Source of the DNA: Mangrovimonas aestuarii
Lineage (GTDB): Bacteria > Bacteroidota > Bacteroidia > Flavobacteriales > Flavobacteriaceae
DNA: 64,000 bases
Reading direction: 5' to 3'
Assembly (NCBI RefSeq): GCF_028767185.1
Contig: NZ_JARACK010000009.1
Coordinates: forward strand, 1-64,000
This document shows, piece after piece, positions 8,315 through 16,877 of this stretch. The notes beneath the pieces are model-generated. The model searched no databases, was not told the DNA's origin, and saw nothing but the letters and a program-made list of their open reading frames with translations. Position 1 is the stretch's first letter. Every line of letters starts with the position of its first letter. The translations under genes were made by a program, and so were the position numbers.

Positions 8315-8806
8315 TTACCTCGAATACTCAATAACCTCCAAATTTTTAATATCTGTACCGTCAATTTCAAACCTGAGCATGGTTCGTGCCTGATGAAACC
8401 CATGTTTACCAATAGCACCAGGGTTCATGTGCAGTAGGTTTAGTTTTTTATCGGGCATTACTTTTAAAATGTGTGAATGCCCACATATAAATAATTTGGG
8501 GGGATTGGCTTTTATTTCTTCTCTAATTCTTTGATTGTATTTTCCGGGGTAGCCGCCAATATGTGTAATCCACACATCAACACCTTCGCACATAAACCGA
8601 TTATTTTCAGGGAAAACATTTCTGATATTGTAATCATCAATATTACCGTGCACGGCTTTTAAAGGTTTTAGTTTTTCAATGGCATCGGTAACGCTAAGGT
8701 CTCCAATATCACCAGCGTGCCATACTTCATCAACTAGTTTTGCATGGCTTAATATGGCATTGTCCATATAACTGTGGGTATCTGAAAGTAATAATATTTT
8801 TCTCAT
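8315..8806 (-). CDS. YfcE/MJ0936-type metallophosphoesterase
   Basis: 163 residues, matching the small YfcE-like phosphodiesterase class. Metal-binding motifs appear in order: LLSDTHSY (D8, H10), HAGDIGD, VHGNIDD and ICGHSHILK, plus NPGAIG near the end. These enzymes bind two divalent metals and split phosphodiesters; the physiological substrate is usually unknown. There is no signal peptide, so it is cytosolic. Its ATG overlaps the first possible ATG of truA on the other strand, which places its promoter inside the 5' end of the truA region. Confidence 0.88.
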   Translation of the reverse strand: MRKILLLSDTHSYMDNAILSHAKLVDEVWHAGDIGDLSVTDAIEKLKPLKAVHGNIDDYNIRNVFPENNRFMCEGVDVWITHIGGYPGKYNQRIREEIKANPPKLFICGHSHILKVMPDKKLNLLHMNPGAIGKHGFHQARTMLRFEIDGTDIKNLEVIEYSR

Positions 8807-8885
8807 GAATGCGAATAATGGTAGGGAGCTAAACCCACAAAACTATTTATCTTTGTTGTCTAAACAAAAGTATCAAAAAAATAGT

Positions 8886-9635
8886 TTGAGGTATTTTATT
8901 GAATTGTCATACAACGGTGCTGGTTATCACGGTTGGCAAAACCAACCCGATGCCATATCGGTTCAGGAAGTTATAGAAAAAGGGCTGTCACTTTTATTGA
9001 GAAAGCCCATGCCAATTGTAGGTGCAGGTAGAACAGATACAGGTGTTCATGCCTCACAGATGTTTGCACATTTTGATTTTGAAGACGAAGTAGATAGTCT
9101 GCAACTGACTTACAAACTTAATGCCTTTTTACCCAAAGATATTGCTATAGACCGTATCTTTAGGGTTCGTGACGATGCCCATGCTCGTTTTGATGCTTTG
9201 AGCAGAGAGTACCTATACCGTATTGCTCTCAAGAAAAACGTTTTTGCTTATGATTATGCTTTCTACGTAAAGCAGAATTTGGACTCAGCTGTTATGAACG
9301 AAGCAGCAAAACAGTTATTTAACTATAGGGATTTTCAATGCTTTTCAAGATCGAATACTGATGTAAAAACATACAATTGTGACATTATGAAAGCGGAGTG
9401 GATTGTGAAAGATAATGAGTTACAGTTTATAATAAAAGCCGATAGGTTTCTGCGAAATATGGTTCGAGCCATTGTTGGAACCATGGTAAACATTGGTCTT
9501 GGTAAAACCTCATTAGAAGAGTTCCATGATATTATTCAATCAAAAAACAGAAGTAAAGCTGGTTTTTCGGTGCCGGGTCATGCGTTGTATTTAACGGCAG
9601 TAGAGTACCCTAAAGACATTTTGGATTATGAGTAA
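8886..9635 (+). CDS. truA: tRNA pseudouridine(38-40) synthase TruA
   Basis: About 249 residues from the TTG at 8886. Motifs include LRYFIELSYNGAGYHGWQNQP at the N-terminus and GAGRTDTGVHASQMFAHF with the catalytic Asp of the RTDTGVHA motif; DALSREYLYRI and RFLRNMVRAIVG follow. It converts uridines 38-40 of the tRNA anticodon arm to pseudouridine. The frame can be opened earlier at an ATG (8805), but that 27-residue extension matches nothing in TruA. It also contains a TAnnTTTG-like element (TATCTTTG, 8848-8855) and would overlap the divergent phosphoesterase start. TTG starts occur in other core genes of this window, so 8886 is preferred. It overlaps the ABC gene by 8 nt. Confidence 0.93.
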   Translation: MRYFIELSYNGAGYHGWQNQPDAISVQEVIEKGLSLLLRKPMPIVGAGRTDTGVHASQMFAHFDFEDEVDSLQLTYKLNAFLPKDIAIDRIFRVRDDAHARFDALSREYLYRIALKKNVFAYDYAFYVKQNLDSAVMNEAAKQLFNYRDFQCFSRSNTDVKTYNCDIMKAEWIVKDNELQFIIKADRFLRNMVRAIVGTMVNIGLGKTSLEEFHDIIQSKNRSKAGFSVPGHALYLTAVEYPKDILDYE

Positions 9636-11400
9636 AAAAAGTGATCAATTATTGGATGTAAAATTGTTTAAACGCTTAATGGTGTTCATTCGCCCCTACA
9701 ATCTAGTGTTTTTTGGGGTGTTGATAGCTGTAATCATGTTAGCGGGGTTTTCGGCAGCAAGACCAAAAATACTTCAGTTAGCCATTGACCAAAATATAGC
9801 TACTAAAACTGTAGAGGGCTTTTTACCTTATATAATGATAATGCTGGTGTTGTTGATATTCGAGGTAGTATTTCAGTTGTTGTTTGTGTACTATGCCAGT
9901 TGGTTGGGACAAACGGTGGTAAAGGATATCCGCGTGAAACTGTTTAAGCATATGCTTCGTTTTAAAATGAAGTATTACAATAATTCTTCTGTCGGAATGC
10001 TTATTACTAGGGCAGTAACCGATATGGAGCGCATTGCCGATATTTTTGGTCAGGGACTATTTATGATCGCTCGAGATTTGTTGACCATGTTTGTAGTTGC
10101 TGGAGTTATGGTGTTTATGAACTGGCAGTTGAGTTTAATAGTATTTTCAATGTTGCCTGTTGTGCTATATGCTACTAGGCTTTTTCAGAAATACATGAAA
10201 AAGGCTTTTGAAGAAGTACGTACCGAAGTTTCGAATTTAAACTCTTTTGTACAGGAACGTGTAACGGGGATGAAGATTCTTCAACTGTTTACCCGTGAGA
10301 AGGCAGAGTACGATAACTTTAAGGCTATCAATGAGCGTCATAAGAAGGCTTGGTTGAAAACCGTTTGGTATAACTCTATTTTTTTTCCTATTGCTGAATT
10401 ATCGTCATCGATAACCATTGGTCTTGTAGCTTGGTATGGAGGTTTGGATACGGTTTTGGATAATACTTCCAGTTTGGGGGATCTTACGGCCTTTATCATG
10501 ATGATTCCAATGTTGTTTAGACCATTAAGACAAATAGCAGACAAATTCAATACCCTGCAAATGGGGATGGTAGCTGCCAACCGTGTGTTTAAAGTCATCG
10601 ATACCACTTCGCAAATCGATGATCACGGTACTTTGGAGGTAGATCACTTTAAGGGAGATATTTCATTCAAGGACGTTTATTTTAGTTATGTTGAGGATGA
10701 AACCGTATTAAAAGGAATCAATTTAGATGTGAAGGCGGGTGAAACGGTGGCCATTGTTGGGGCTACAGGGGCTGGTAAATCCACAATCATTAATTTGTTA
10801 AGTCGTTTTTATGAGATTAACAGTGGTACTATAGCTATTGATGGAATTGATATCAAACAAGTGACTTTGGCATCGTTAAGAAACCAGATTGCTGTGGTGC
10901 TTCAAGATGTGTTCCTCTTTGCTGATACTATACTCAACAACATCACATTAAACCATCCTGAAATTTCTCAACATCAAGTAGAGCAAGCAGCCAAGGAAAT
11001 TGGGATTCACGATTTTATAATGAGTTTGCCTAATGGTTATCATTATAATGTGAAGGAGCGAGGAACAATGCTATCGTCTGGACAACGTCAATTAATTTCT
11101 TTTTTGAGAGCTTATGTAACCAATCCGAGTATTTTGGTGTTAGATGAAGCTACTTCTTCTGTAGATTCCTATTCAGAACAACTTATCCAAAATGCTACCG
11201 ATAAAATTACTAAGGGAAGAACGTCCATAGTTATTGCCCACCGATTGGCAACTATTAAAAAAGCGGATAAGATAATCGTGATGGATACAGGTAAGGTTGT
11301 TGAGCAAGGAACTCACAAAGAATTGCTTAAAAAGACTGATGGGTACTACAAAAAACTTTATGAAGTACAGTTTAGTGCTGAGACACAAAGAGTGGTGTAG
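9628..11400 (+). CDS. ABC exporter, fused membrane and ATPase domains (MsbA/MdlB-like)
   Basis: 590 residues. Residues ~15-320 hold six membrane helices of a type IV ABC exporter (VFFGVLIAVIMLAGFSAARP, then YIMIMLVLLIFEVVFQLL). The ATPase domain (~340-580) has Walker A GATGAGKST, the Q-loop VVLQDVFLF, signature LSSGQRQ (usually LSGGQRQ; here Ser replaces the first Gly), Walker B ILVLDEATSSVD and the switch His in IAHRLATI. It works as a dimer in the inner membrane. The substrate cannot be told; lipid, peptide and drug exporters all share this build. Its ATG lies inside the end of truA (8-nt overlap), suggesting translational coupling. Confidence 0.92.
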   Translation: MSKKSDQLLDVKLFKRLMVFIRPYNLVFFGVLIAVIMLAGFSAARPKILQLAIDQNIATKTVEGFLPYIMIMLVLLIFEVVFQLLFVYYASWLGQTVVKDIRVKLFKHMLRFKMKYYNNSSVGMLITRAVTDMERIADIFGQGLFMIARDLLTMFVVAGVMVFMNWQLSLIVFSMLPVVLYATRLFQKYMKKAFEEVRTEVSNLNSFVQERVTGMKILQLFTREKAEYDNFKAINERHKKAWLKTVWYNSIFFPIAELSSSITIGLVAWYGGLDTVLDNTSSLGDLTAFIMMIPMLFRPLRQIADKFNTLQMGMVAANRVFKVIDTTSQIDDHGTLEVDHFKGDISFKDVYFSYVEDETVLKGINLDVKAGETVAIVGATGAGKSTIINLLSRFYEINSGTIAIDGIDIKQVTLASLRNQIAVVLQDVFLFADTILNNITLNHPEISQHQVEQAAKEIGIHDFIMSLPNGYHYNVKERGTMLSSGQRQLISFLRAYVTNPSILVLDEATSSVDSYSEQLIQNATDKITKGRTSIVIAHRLATIKKADKIIVMDTGKVVEQGTHKELLKKTDGYYKKLYEVQFSAETQRVV

Positions 11401-11463
11401 GTTTCTTTTGGAGAATAGACTCTAGATGCTAGAGCCTAGATGAAAGAAGGTGTGCTTTTTGGG

Positions 11464-11546
11464 TTGTCGTTTCATTTCGGCAGATAGCCACGTCGCCATT
11501 GGCTCCTCGCTATGACAGCTAATTCTGCATGGTTTTTTAGCGACAA
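11464..11546. repeat. Imperfect palindromic intergenic repeat
   Basis: Nested inverted arms TTGTCG..CGACAA, GCAGA..TCTGC and TAGCC..GGCT. Read on the minus strand, the core (GTCATAGCGAGGAGC, then GCGACGTGGC.ATCTGC) resembles the dispersed GTCATTGCGAGGA..GCGACGTGGCAATCT repeat that I know from many Bacteroidota intergenic regions. It lies between convergent genes, where such elements usually sit. Confidence 0.55.
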
Positions 11547-11607
11547 TCAAGTTTTTAGGGATATATTCGGAATTAGAAATAATTCAAAATATCTAGAAAT
11601 TTCTTTA

Positions 11608-12393
11608 CTACGACAAATCTTTCTTCACTAAAGAGGCAAGCTCCTGAGGGGTTTCGAAGCGTACAAATTCACCGTCTTTAAAATAGGAAACCTGCCCTGT
11701 TTCTTCACTAACAACTAGGGCTAAGGCATCTGTTTTTTCGGTAATACCTACTGCGGCACGGTGACGAAGTCCAAAGCGGCTAGGTAATTTCTTGTCGTTG
11801 TTTATAGGGAGGATAACACGGGTAGCTTTAACAATATTGTTCTCTATAATAATTGCTCCATCATGTAGCGGGCTGTTTTTGAAGAAGATACTTTCTATAA
11901 TAGGTTGTGTAACCTTAATGTTCATTTCGTCTCCCGTACTCGTTAAAAAGTCTAGGTTATTATTGTTTTCCAAAACAATCAAGGCCCCTGTTTGTGAAGC
12001 GCCCATTTTTTGGCAGGCAGCAACAATAGAATCAATATCGGTTTCATTGATGCTTTCGGTCTTTAGAAACTTAAGTTGCTTGAAGAATTTTTTTCGTCGA
12101 CCAATATTGGTCGATCCCAACATTAATAAAAACTTCCTGATTTCCTGTTGAAATACTACAATCAAGGCAAACATTCCAACACTAATAAAACCACCTAAAA
12201 TGTTACTAAGCAACTGCATTTGAAGTGCTTGTGTTACCTTCCAAATCACATAAACAATTACAATTCCAATAAAGATGTTGATAGCCACCGTACCTTTTAC
12301 CAGTTTGTAGACATAGTAGAGTAGGAAAGCCACTAACAGAACATCGATAACGTCTGTAATGGTGAATTTTAAAAGGTCGTCAAAAAGGTTCAA
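11608..12393 (-). CDS. cdaA: Diadenylate cyclase CdaA
   Basis: 261 residues. Three N-terminal membrane helices (~12-80: VIDVLLVAFLLYYVYKLV, INIFIGIVIVYVIW, ILGGFISVGMFALIVV), then the DAC domain with the catalytic DGA (178-180) and RHR (210-212) motifs. It joins two ATP molecules into cyclic di-AMP, a second messenger tied to potassium and cell-wall homeostasis. There is no nearby ATG; the frame starts at a TTG. The gene follows folP by 36 nt on the same strand. The window also carries a TrkH/TrkA potassium system, and RCK_C domains are known c-di-AMP targets in Firmicutes; a link here is only inference. Confidence 0.95.
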   Translation of the reverse strand: MNLFDDLLKFTITDVIDVLLVAFLLYYVYKLVKGTVAINIFIGIVIVYVIWKVTQALQMQLLSNILGGFISVGMFALIVVFQQEIRKFLLMLGSTNIGRRKKFFKQLKFLKTESINETDIDSIVAACQKMGASQTGALIVLENNNNLDFLTSTGDEMNIKVTQPIIESIFFKNSPLHDGAIIIENNIVKATRVILPINNDKKLPSRFGLRHRAAVGITEKTDALALVVSEETGQVSYFKDGEFVRFETPQELASLVKKDLS

Positions 12394-12429
12394 TAGTTCA
12401 GGGTTTTGGTAAATTTATAAAAAATGTGT

Positions 12430-13260
12430 TTACGCTTTAAGTTGTTGATACAGTTTGATGCATTCCATGGCTTCCTTTACGTCATGTACCCTTAGAATAG
12501 ATGCTCCTTTTTGAAGTGCTACCATATTCAATGCAGTAGTTCCGTTGAGGGCTTCTTGTGCCGAAATATCAAGTGTTTTATAAATTATTGATTTTCTGGA
12601 AACGCCAACCAATAAAGGAAGGTCGAGCATTTTTAAAAGTTCCATGTTGTTAAGCAGATGAAAGTTTTGCTCCAACGTTTTGGCAAAACCAAATCCGGGA
12701 TCGGCAATAATGTCGATGATTCCCAATTGACGCGCTTGGTATATTCTTTCGGAAAAGTAATGAATAATTTCCTTGATCATGTCACCATATTGGATTTGCT
12801 GTTGCATGGTTTGGGGAGTACCGCGCATATGCATCATAATGTAGGGTACATGCAAATCGGCTACGGTTTGCAGCATGTTATCATCAAGATGTCCAGCAGA
12901 AATATCGTTAACCAATGCAGCTCCAGCATGTATGCATTGTTTGGCTACTTCAGCTCTAAAGGTGTCTATAGAAATAATAACTTCTGGAAACTTACAACAG
13001 ATTAATTGAACCAATTTAACACTACGTTTGAGTTCTTCTTCCAAATCAATCGCCTCTGCATTGGGACGTGTGCTATAGGCTCCAACATCAATAAAGGTAG
13101 CGCCTTGGTTGAGGTAATTTTCCACTTTATTAAGTACATCGGTTTCGTTTTTATACGAACCGCCATCATAAAATGAATCGGGGGTAAGGTTTAAAATCCC
13201 CATCACCTTTGGTATTGATAGGTCGATGAGTTGGCCTTTGCAGTTTATGGATTTGGTCAA
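12430..13260 (-). CDS. folP: Dihydropteroate synthase
   Basis: 276 residues. Condenses p-aminobenzoate with hydroxymethyl-dihydropterin diphosphate in folate synthesis; this is the sulfonamide target. Signatures: VMGILNLTPDSFYDGG (~19-34), DVGAYSTRP (usually DIGGESTRP), NDISAGHLD, YIMMHMRGTP, DIIADPGFGFAKT and VGVSRKS. Upstream there is only TAA and no ATG, so translation starts at TTG (13260), giving MTKSINCKGQL, the usual N-terminus. It is transcribed with cdaA, from a short gap shared with the divergent DUF1599 gene. Confidence 0.96.
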   Translation of the reverse strand: MTKSINCKGQLIDLSIPKVMGILNLTPDSFYDGGSYKNETDVLNKVENYLNQGATFIDVGAYSTRPNAEAIDLEEELKRSVKLVQLICCKFPEVIISIDTFRAEVAKQCIHAGAALVNDISAGHLDDNMLQTVADLHVPYIMMHMRGTPQTMQQQIQYGDMIKEIIHYFSERIYQARQLGIIDIIADPGFGFAKTLEQNFHLLNNMELLKMLDLPLLVGVSRKSIIYKTLDISAQEALNGTTALNMVALQKGASILRVHDVKEAMECIKLYQQLKA

Positions 13261-13336
13261 AATAATATCCTTAAGCGTTAAAGTTTTTTAATTCGGTTAA
13301 ATTATGCGAAATTTACGCAAAATTCATGTCAAATCT

Positions 13337-13873
13337 ATGCAAGATACCTCAAAACAGTACGATCATGTGATCGATATTTGTAGAAGTCTGTTTATTAATA
13401 AAATGAAGGATTACGGTAGTGCTTGGCGCATTTTAAGGCTACCATCATTAACCGATCAGATATTTATAAAAGCCCAAAGAATTAGAGGACTTCAAGAGAA
13501 CGATGTCCGTAAAGTCGATGAAGGAGAGGTAAGCGAATTCATCGGTATCATCAACTACTGTATTATGGCGTTGATCCAGTTGGAGAAAGGTGTTGTAGAA
13601 CAGCCCGATCTTTCGGTAGACGAAGCAACTGAGCTTTATGATAAAAAGGTAGATGCCACGAAAAAGTTGATGATGGATAAAAACCACGATTACGGTGAGG
13701 CTTGGCGCGATATGCGAGTAAGCTCGTTAACCGATTTAATTCTTCAAAAACTTCTTCGTGTAAAACAGATAGAGGATAACCAAGGTAAAACATTGGTAAG
13801 CGAAGGCATTGCTGCAAACTATCAGGATATGATAAATTATGCCGTTTTCGCCATGATTCACCTAAAAGCATAA
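13337..13873 (+). CDS. DUF1599 family protein (internal duplication)
   Basis: 178 residues from ATG 13337 (MQDTSKQYDHV), preferred over an ATG 33 nt upstream because the extra residues match nothing in the family. Two related halves are visible: KMKDYGSAWRILRLPSLTDQIFIKAQRI and KNHDYGEAWRDMRVSSLTDLILQKLLRV, each with D-Y-G-x-A-W and S-L-T-D. This is the DUF1599 family, annotated as a nucleotide-modification-associated domain. It diverges from folP and begins a run of co-directional genes reaching clpS. The molecular function is unknown. Confidence 0.85.
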   Translation: MQDTSKQYDHVIDICRSLFINKMKDYGSAWRILRLPSLTDQIFIKAQRIRGLQENDVRKVDEGEVSEFIGIINYCIMALIQLEKGVVEQPDLSVDEATELYDKKVDATKKLMMDKNHDYGEAWRDMRVSSLTDLILQKLLRVKQIEDNQGKTLVSEGIAANYQDMINYAVFAMIHLKA

Positions 13874-13907
13874 AGAAAGTACAACCCAAAAATCACCATA
13901 CATTTTA

Positions 13908-15002
13908 ATGAAAGCACTAGTTAATATAAGCAGATGGATAGTAGGAGTTTTGTTTATCATTTCAGGAATGATAAAACTTAACGATCCCGTAGGATTCTCG
14001 TTTAAACTGGAAGAATACTTTGGTCCAACCGTTTTGGATTTGCCTTATTTTATTCCGTACGCTTTGGGAATTGCGCTTTTTGTTGTGGTGTTTGAGGTAC
14101 TTTTAGGTGTATTTCTACTTATAGGCTACAAGCCTAAGTTTACGGTTTGGAGCCTTTTGGCAATGATTGTCTTCTTTACATTTCTAACGTTTTATTCGGC
14201 ATACTTTAATAAAGTAACAGACTGTGGTTGTTTTGGGGATGCTTTAAAATTAACGCCCTGGGAATCCTTTACGAAAGATATAATTCTTTTAGTTTTCATA
14301 TTGATATTGTTCCTAGGGGTTAAACACATCAAGCCTATTTTGGGACGTTTAGGCCTTACATCAGTAGTTATGCTTAGTTTTATCTTCTGTTTAATGTTTG
14401 CTTATCACGTATTGATGCACTTGCCGGTTAAGGACTTCCGTCCTTACAAAGTGGGCGATAACATTACAGAGAATATGATTATCCCTGATGATGCTCCAAA
14501 AGCAGATATCGATTACTATTGGACGTTTAAGGTTGATGGAAATGAAAAAGTAATCGTAAACAAAGGAAGTTATCCAAATGTTGATGGTGATTATGTTGAC
14601 TTGCGAACCGAAATAATATCCGAAGGCTATGAGGCACCTATCCATGATTTCTCGTTAGAACAAGACGGAGCGGATTATACCGAAGACCTTTTGAATGAAG
14701 ATAAGTTGATTTTTGTGGTAGCCTACAACTTGGCAAAAGCGGAGGCAGAGGGAATGGATAAGCTTAAGGCTATGGTAAAACAAGCCGAAACAAAAGGATA
14801 CAAAGTTGTTGGGGCTACGGCTACAGGACCAGAAGAGCAAGCTCTGATTAGTGAGAAGTATAGTATAAACTTCGATTTTTATTTCTGTGATGAAACAGCT
14901 TTAAAAACCATTGTACGTTCTAACCCTGGAATTTTAAAACTTCATAACGGTACCATTCAACAAAAGTTGCACTGGAACGATATCGATGAGCTGGAGTTGT
15001 AA
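13908..15002 (+). CDS. DoxX-type membrane protein, BT_3928 family
   Basis: 364 residues. The N-terminal half has four to five membrane helices of the DoxX/MauE kind (ISRWIVGVLFIISGMIKLNDP, ALGIALFVVVFEVLLG, LLAMIVFFTFLTFYSAYF) with VTDCGCFGD after helix 3 (two cysteines, as in MauE/DoxX relatives). The C-terminal half (~185-364) is soluble and probably periplasmic, and resembles a thioredoxin-like or DUF domain without a CxxC. Family knowledge: BT_3928 family proteins are universal in Bacteroidota, with unknown role; MauE relatives act in disulfide chemistry. It sits between the DUF1599 gene (34 nt) and the ABC permease (20 nt), probably one transcript. Confidence 0.82.
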   Translation: MKALVNISRWIVGVLFIISGMIKLNDPVGFSFKLEEYFGPTVLDLPYFIPYALGIALFVVVFEVLLGVFLLIGYKPKFTVWSLLAMIVFFTFLTFYSAYFNKVTDCGCFGDALKLTPWESFTKDIILLVFILILFLGVKHIKPILGRLGLTSVVMLSFIFCLMFAYHVLMHLPVKDFRPYKVGDNITENMIIPDDAPKADIDYYWTFKVDGNEKVIVNKGSYPNVDGDYVDLRTEIISEGYEAPIHDFSLEQDGADYTEDLLNEDKLIFVVAYNLAKAEAEGMDKLKAMVKQAETKGYKVVGATATGPEEQALISEKYSINFDFYFCDETALKTIVRSNPGILKLHNGTIQQKLHWNDIDELEL

Positions 15003-15022
15003 ATTAAAACCATACTGTACAT

Positions 15023-16099
15023 TTGCTACACTATCTATTGAATAAATCGTTTTATGCTTTACTCACTCTTTTTGGAGTTGTCACGGTAATATTCTTTTTG
15101 TTCAATGTATTGCCAGGTGATCCTGCACAGATGATGTTGGGACAGAATGAGGATAGTGAGCAATTAGCTATTCTAAAAGAAAAGTATGGGTTCGATAAGC
15201 CTATCGGAACACAATATCTTTATTATTTAAACGATCTGTCTCCTGTTTCGTTTCATTCTAAAACCGAAAGCGATTATACTTTTTTAAATCCAAAGAAATA
15301 TTCGGCTGCATCATTATTCTCAGTAGGAAACACCACAGTGGCACTTAAAGTACCATATCTAAGGGAGTCATTTACTAAGCAAGGTAAAAAGGTGAGTGAT
15401 GTGTTGGCAGAAACCTTGCCCAATACTTTTGTATTGGCGGTGTCGTCCATTATTTTGGCGATGTTGATAGGTGTGGTTTTAGGAATTGTTTCCGCTTTAA
15501 AAAAAGATACATGGATAGATAAGGGAATTCAGGTTTTTAGTACTATGGGAATGAGTGTGCCTTCCTTTTTCAGTGCAATTCTATTTGCCTGGATTTTTGG
15601 CTATGTGTTTCATAAGTATACCCATTTGGAAATGACCGGAAGCCTTTATGAACTAGACGATTTTGGTGAAAGGATCCATATCCGTTGGAAGAACTTAATT
15701 CTACCGGCTCTGGTATTGGGGATCCGTCCGCTAGCAGTTGTTATCCAATTGATGAGAAACTCACTTTTAGAGGTTTTTAATCAGGACTATATTCGAACAG
15801 CTAGAGCCAAGGGGCTGTCGGAGCTTCAAATAATTAAACACCACGCTATAAAAAACGCATTGAATCCTGTTGTTACCGCTATTTCAGGTTGGTTTGCCTC
15901 TATGTTGGCTGGTGCCGTTTTTGTGGAATATGTATTTGGTTGGAACGGATTGGGAAAAGAAATAGTTAATGCATTAAATACTTTGGACTTACCTGTAATT
16001 ATGGGAGCGGTGCTGATTATAGCGCTACTATTCATAATTATCAATATTTTTGTGGACATTATCTACGCTTGGTTAGATCCGAAAGTAAAACTTCAATAA
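15023..16099 (+). CDS. ABC transporter permease, DppB/OppB-like, orphan
   Basis: 358 residues with six membrane helices. MLHYLLNKSFYALLTLFGVV leads into FFLFNVLPGDPAQMMLGQ, the typical DppB start. The EAA loop region reads DYIRTARAKGLSELQIIKHHAIKNAL. Such permeases import peptides or nickel together with a binding protein and ATPases, none of which is encoded nearby. The start codon is TTG: the frame is closed by TAA 18 nt upstream, and no ATG lies near the first helix. An insert of ~60 residues (~65-125) after helix 1 is longer than in E. coli DppB and looks characteristic of Bacteroidota. It is followed 7 nt later by tpiA. Confidence 0.85.
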   Translation: MLHYLLNKSFYALLTLFGVVTVIFFLFNVLPGDPAQMMLGQNEDSEQLAILKEKYGFDKPIGTQYLYYLNDLSPVSFHSKTESDYTFLNPKKYSAASLFSVGNTTVALKVPYLRESFTKQGKKVSDVLAETLPNTFVLAVSSIILAMLIGVVLGIVSALKKDTWIDKGIQVFSTMGMSVPSFFSAILFAWIFGYVFHKYTHLEMTGSLYELDDFGERIHIRWKNLILPALVLGIRPLAVVIQLMRNSLLEVFNQDYIRTARAKGLSELQIIKHHAIKNALNPVVTAISGWFASMLAGAVFVEYVFGWNGLGKEIVNALNTLDLPVIMGAVLIIALLFIIINIFVDIIYAWLDPKVKLQ

Positions 16100-16106
16100 A
16101 AGAATT

Positions 16107-16856
16107 ATGAGAAAACAAATTGTTGCCGGGAACTGGAAAATGAATAACGATCTGGCGCAAACAGAAGACCTAATATCAGCCCTTATAAAACAAAACCAAA
16201 CCTCGAATGCAGAGGTAATGATAGCACCGACATTTACCAACTTATGGCATGCTTTTCAAGCGACAAGAGGCCTTTCGGTAGAAGTTGTTGCACAAAATAT
16301 GCACTTTGCAGAAAACGGTGCCTATACTGGTGAAATCAGTGCCGATATGCTTAAGAGTATAGGGGTACAAACCGTAATTCTTGGGCATAGCGAGCGTCGC
16401 GCTTACTTTAACGAAACCGATGAATTATTGGCAAAGAAAGTAGATGCTGCTTTGAGTAAAGATATGCGTGTGATTTTCTGTTTTGGTGAGGAATTGGAAG
16501 ACCGTAAAGCTGGACGTCATTTCGATGTTGTAAAATCGCAAATTAGTAATGCATTGTTCCATTTGGGAGCTAATGCTTGGGTAAATATTGTATTGGCTTA
16601 CGAACCAGTTTGGGCCATTGGTACAGGTGAAACCGCTAGTCCTGAGCAAGCTCAGGAAATGCATGCTTTTGTTCGTGAGGTATTGACTGAAAAGTACAAT
16701 AATGAATTAGCTCAGTCTGTATCTATTTTATACGGTGGAAGTGTAAAGCCAGCGAATGCCAAGGAAATCTTTTCTAAGCCTGATGTAGATGGCGGTTTAA
16801 TAGGGGGAGCTTCGTTAAAAGCGGATGACTTTTTCGCCATTGTAAATGCAATCTAA
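16107..16856 (+). CDS. tpiA: Triose-phosphate isomerase
   Basis: 249 residues. Interconverts dihydroxyacetone phosphate and glyceraldehyde 3-phosphate in glycolysis and gluconeogenesis. All key parts are present: VAGNWKMN with the substrate-binding Asn and Lys, ILGHSERR with the catalytic His, AYEPVWAIGTG with the catalytic Glu and the flexible loop, LYGGSVKPAN and GGLIGGASLK for phosphate binding. Normal length. It lies 7 nt after the permease gene and 21 nt before prmA; the same order of tpiA and prmA is common in flavobacteria. Confidence 0.98.
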   Translation: MRKQIVAGNWKMNNDLAQTEDLISALIKQNQTSNAEVMIAPTFTNLWHAFQATRGLSVEVVAQNMHFAENGAYTGEISADMLKSIGVQTVILGHSERRAYFNETDELLAKKVDAALSKDMRVIFCFGEELEDRKAGRHFDVVKSQISNALFHLGANAWVNIVLAYEPVWAIGTGETASPEQAQEMHAFVREVLTEKYNNELAQSVSILYGGSVKPANAKEIFSKPDVDGGLIGGASLKADDFFAIVNAI

Positions 16857-16877
16857 ACAACAGTAATAACTAGGGAA

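Noticed and set aside
8805-8885. ATG start for truA at 8805
   Set aside because: The extra 27 residues are unlike TruA, contain a promoter-like box and would overlap the divergent gene start; TTG at 8886 is preferred.
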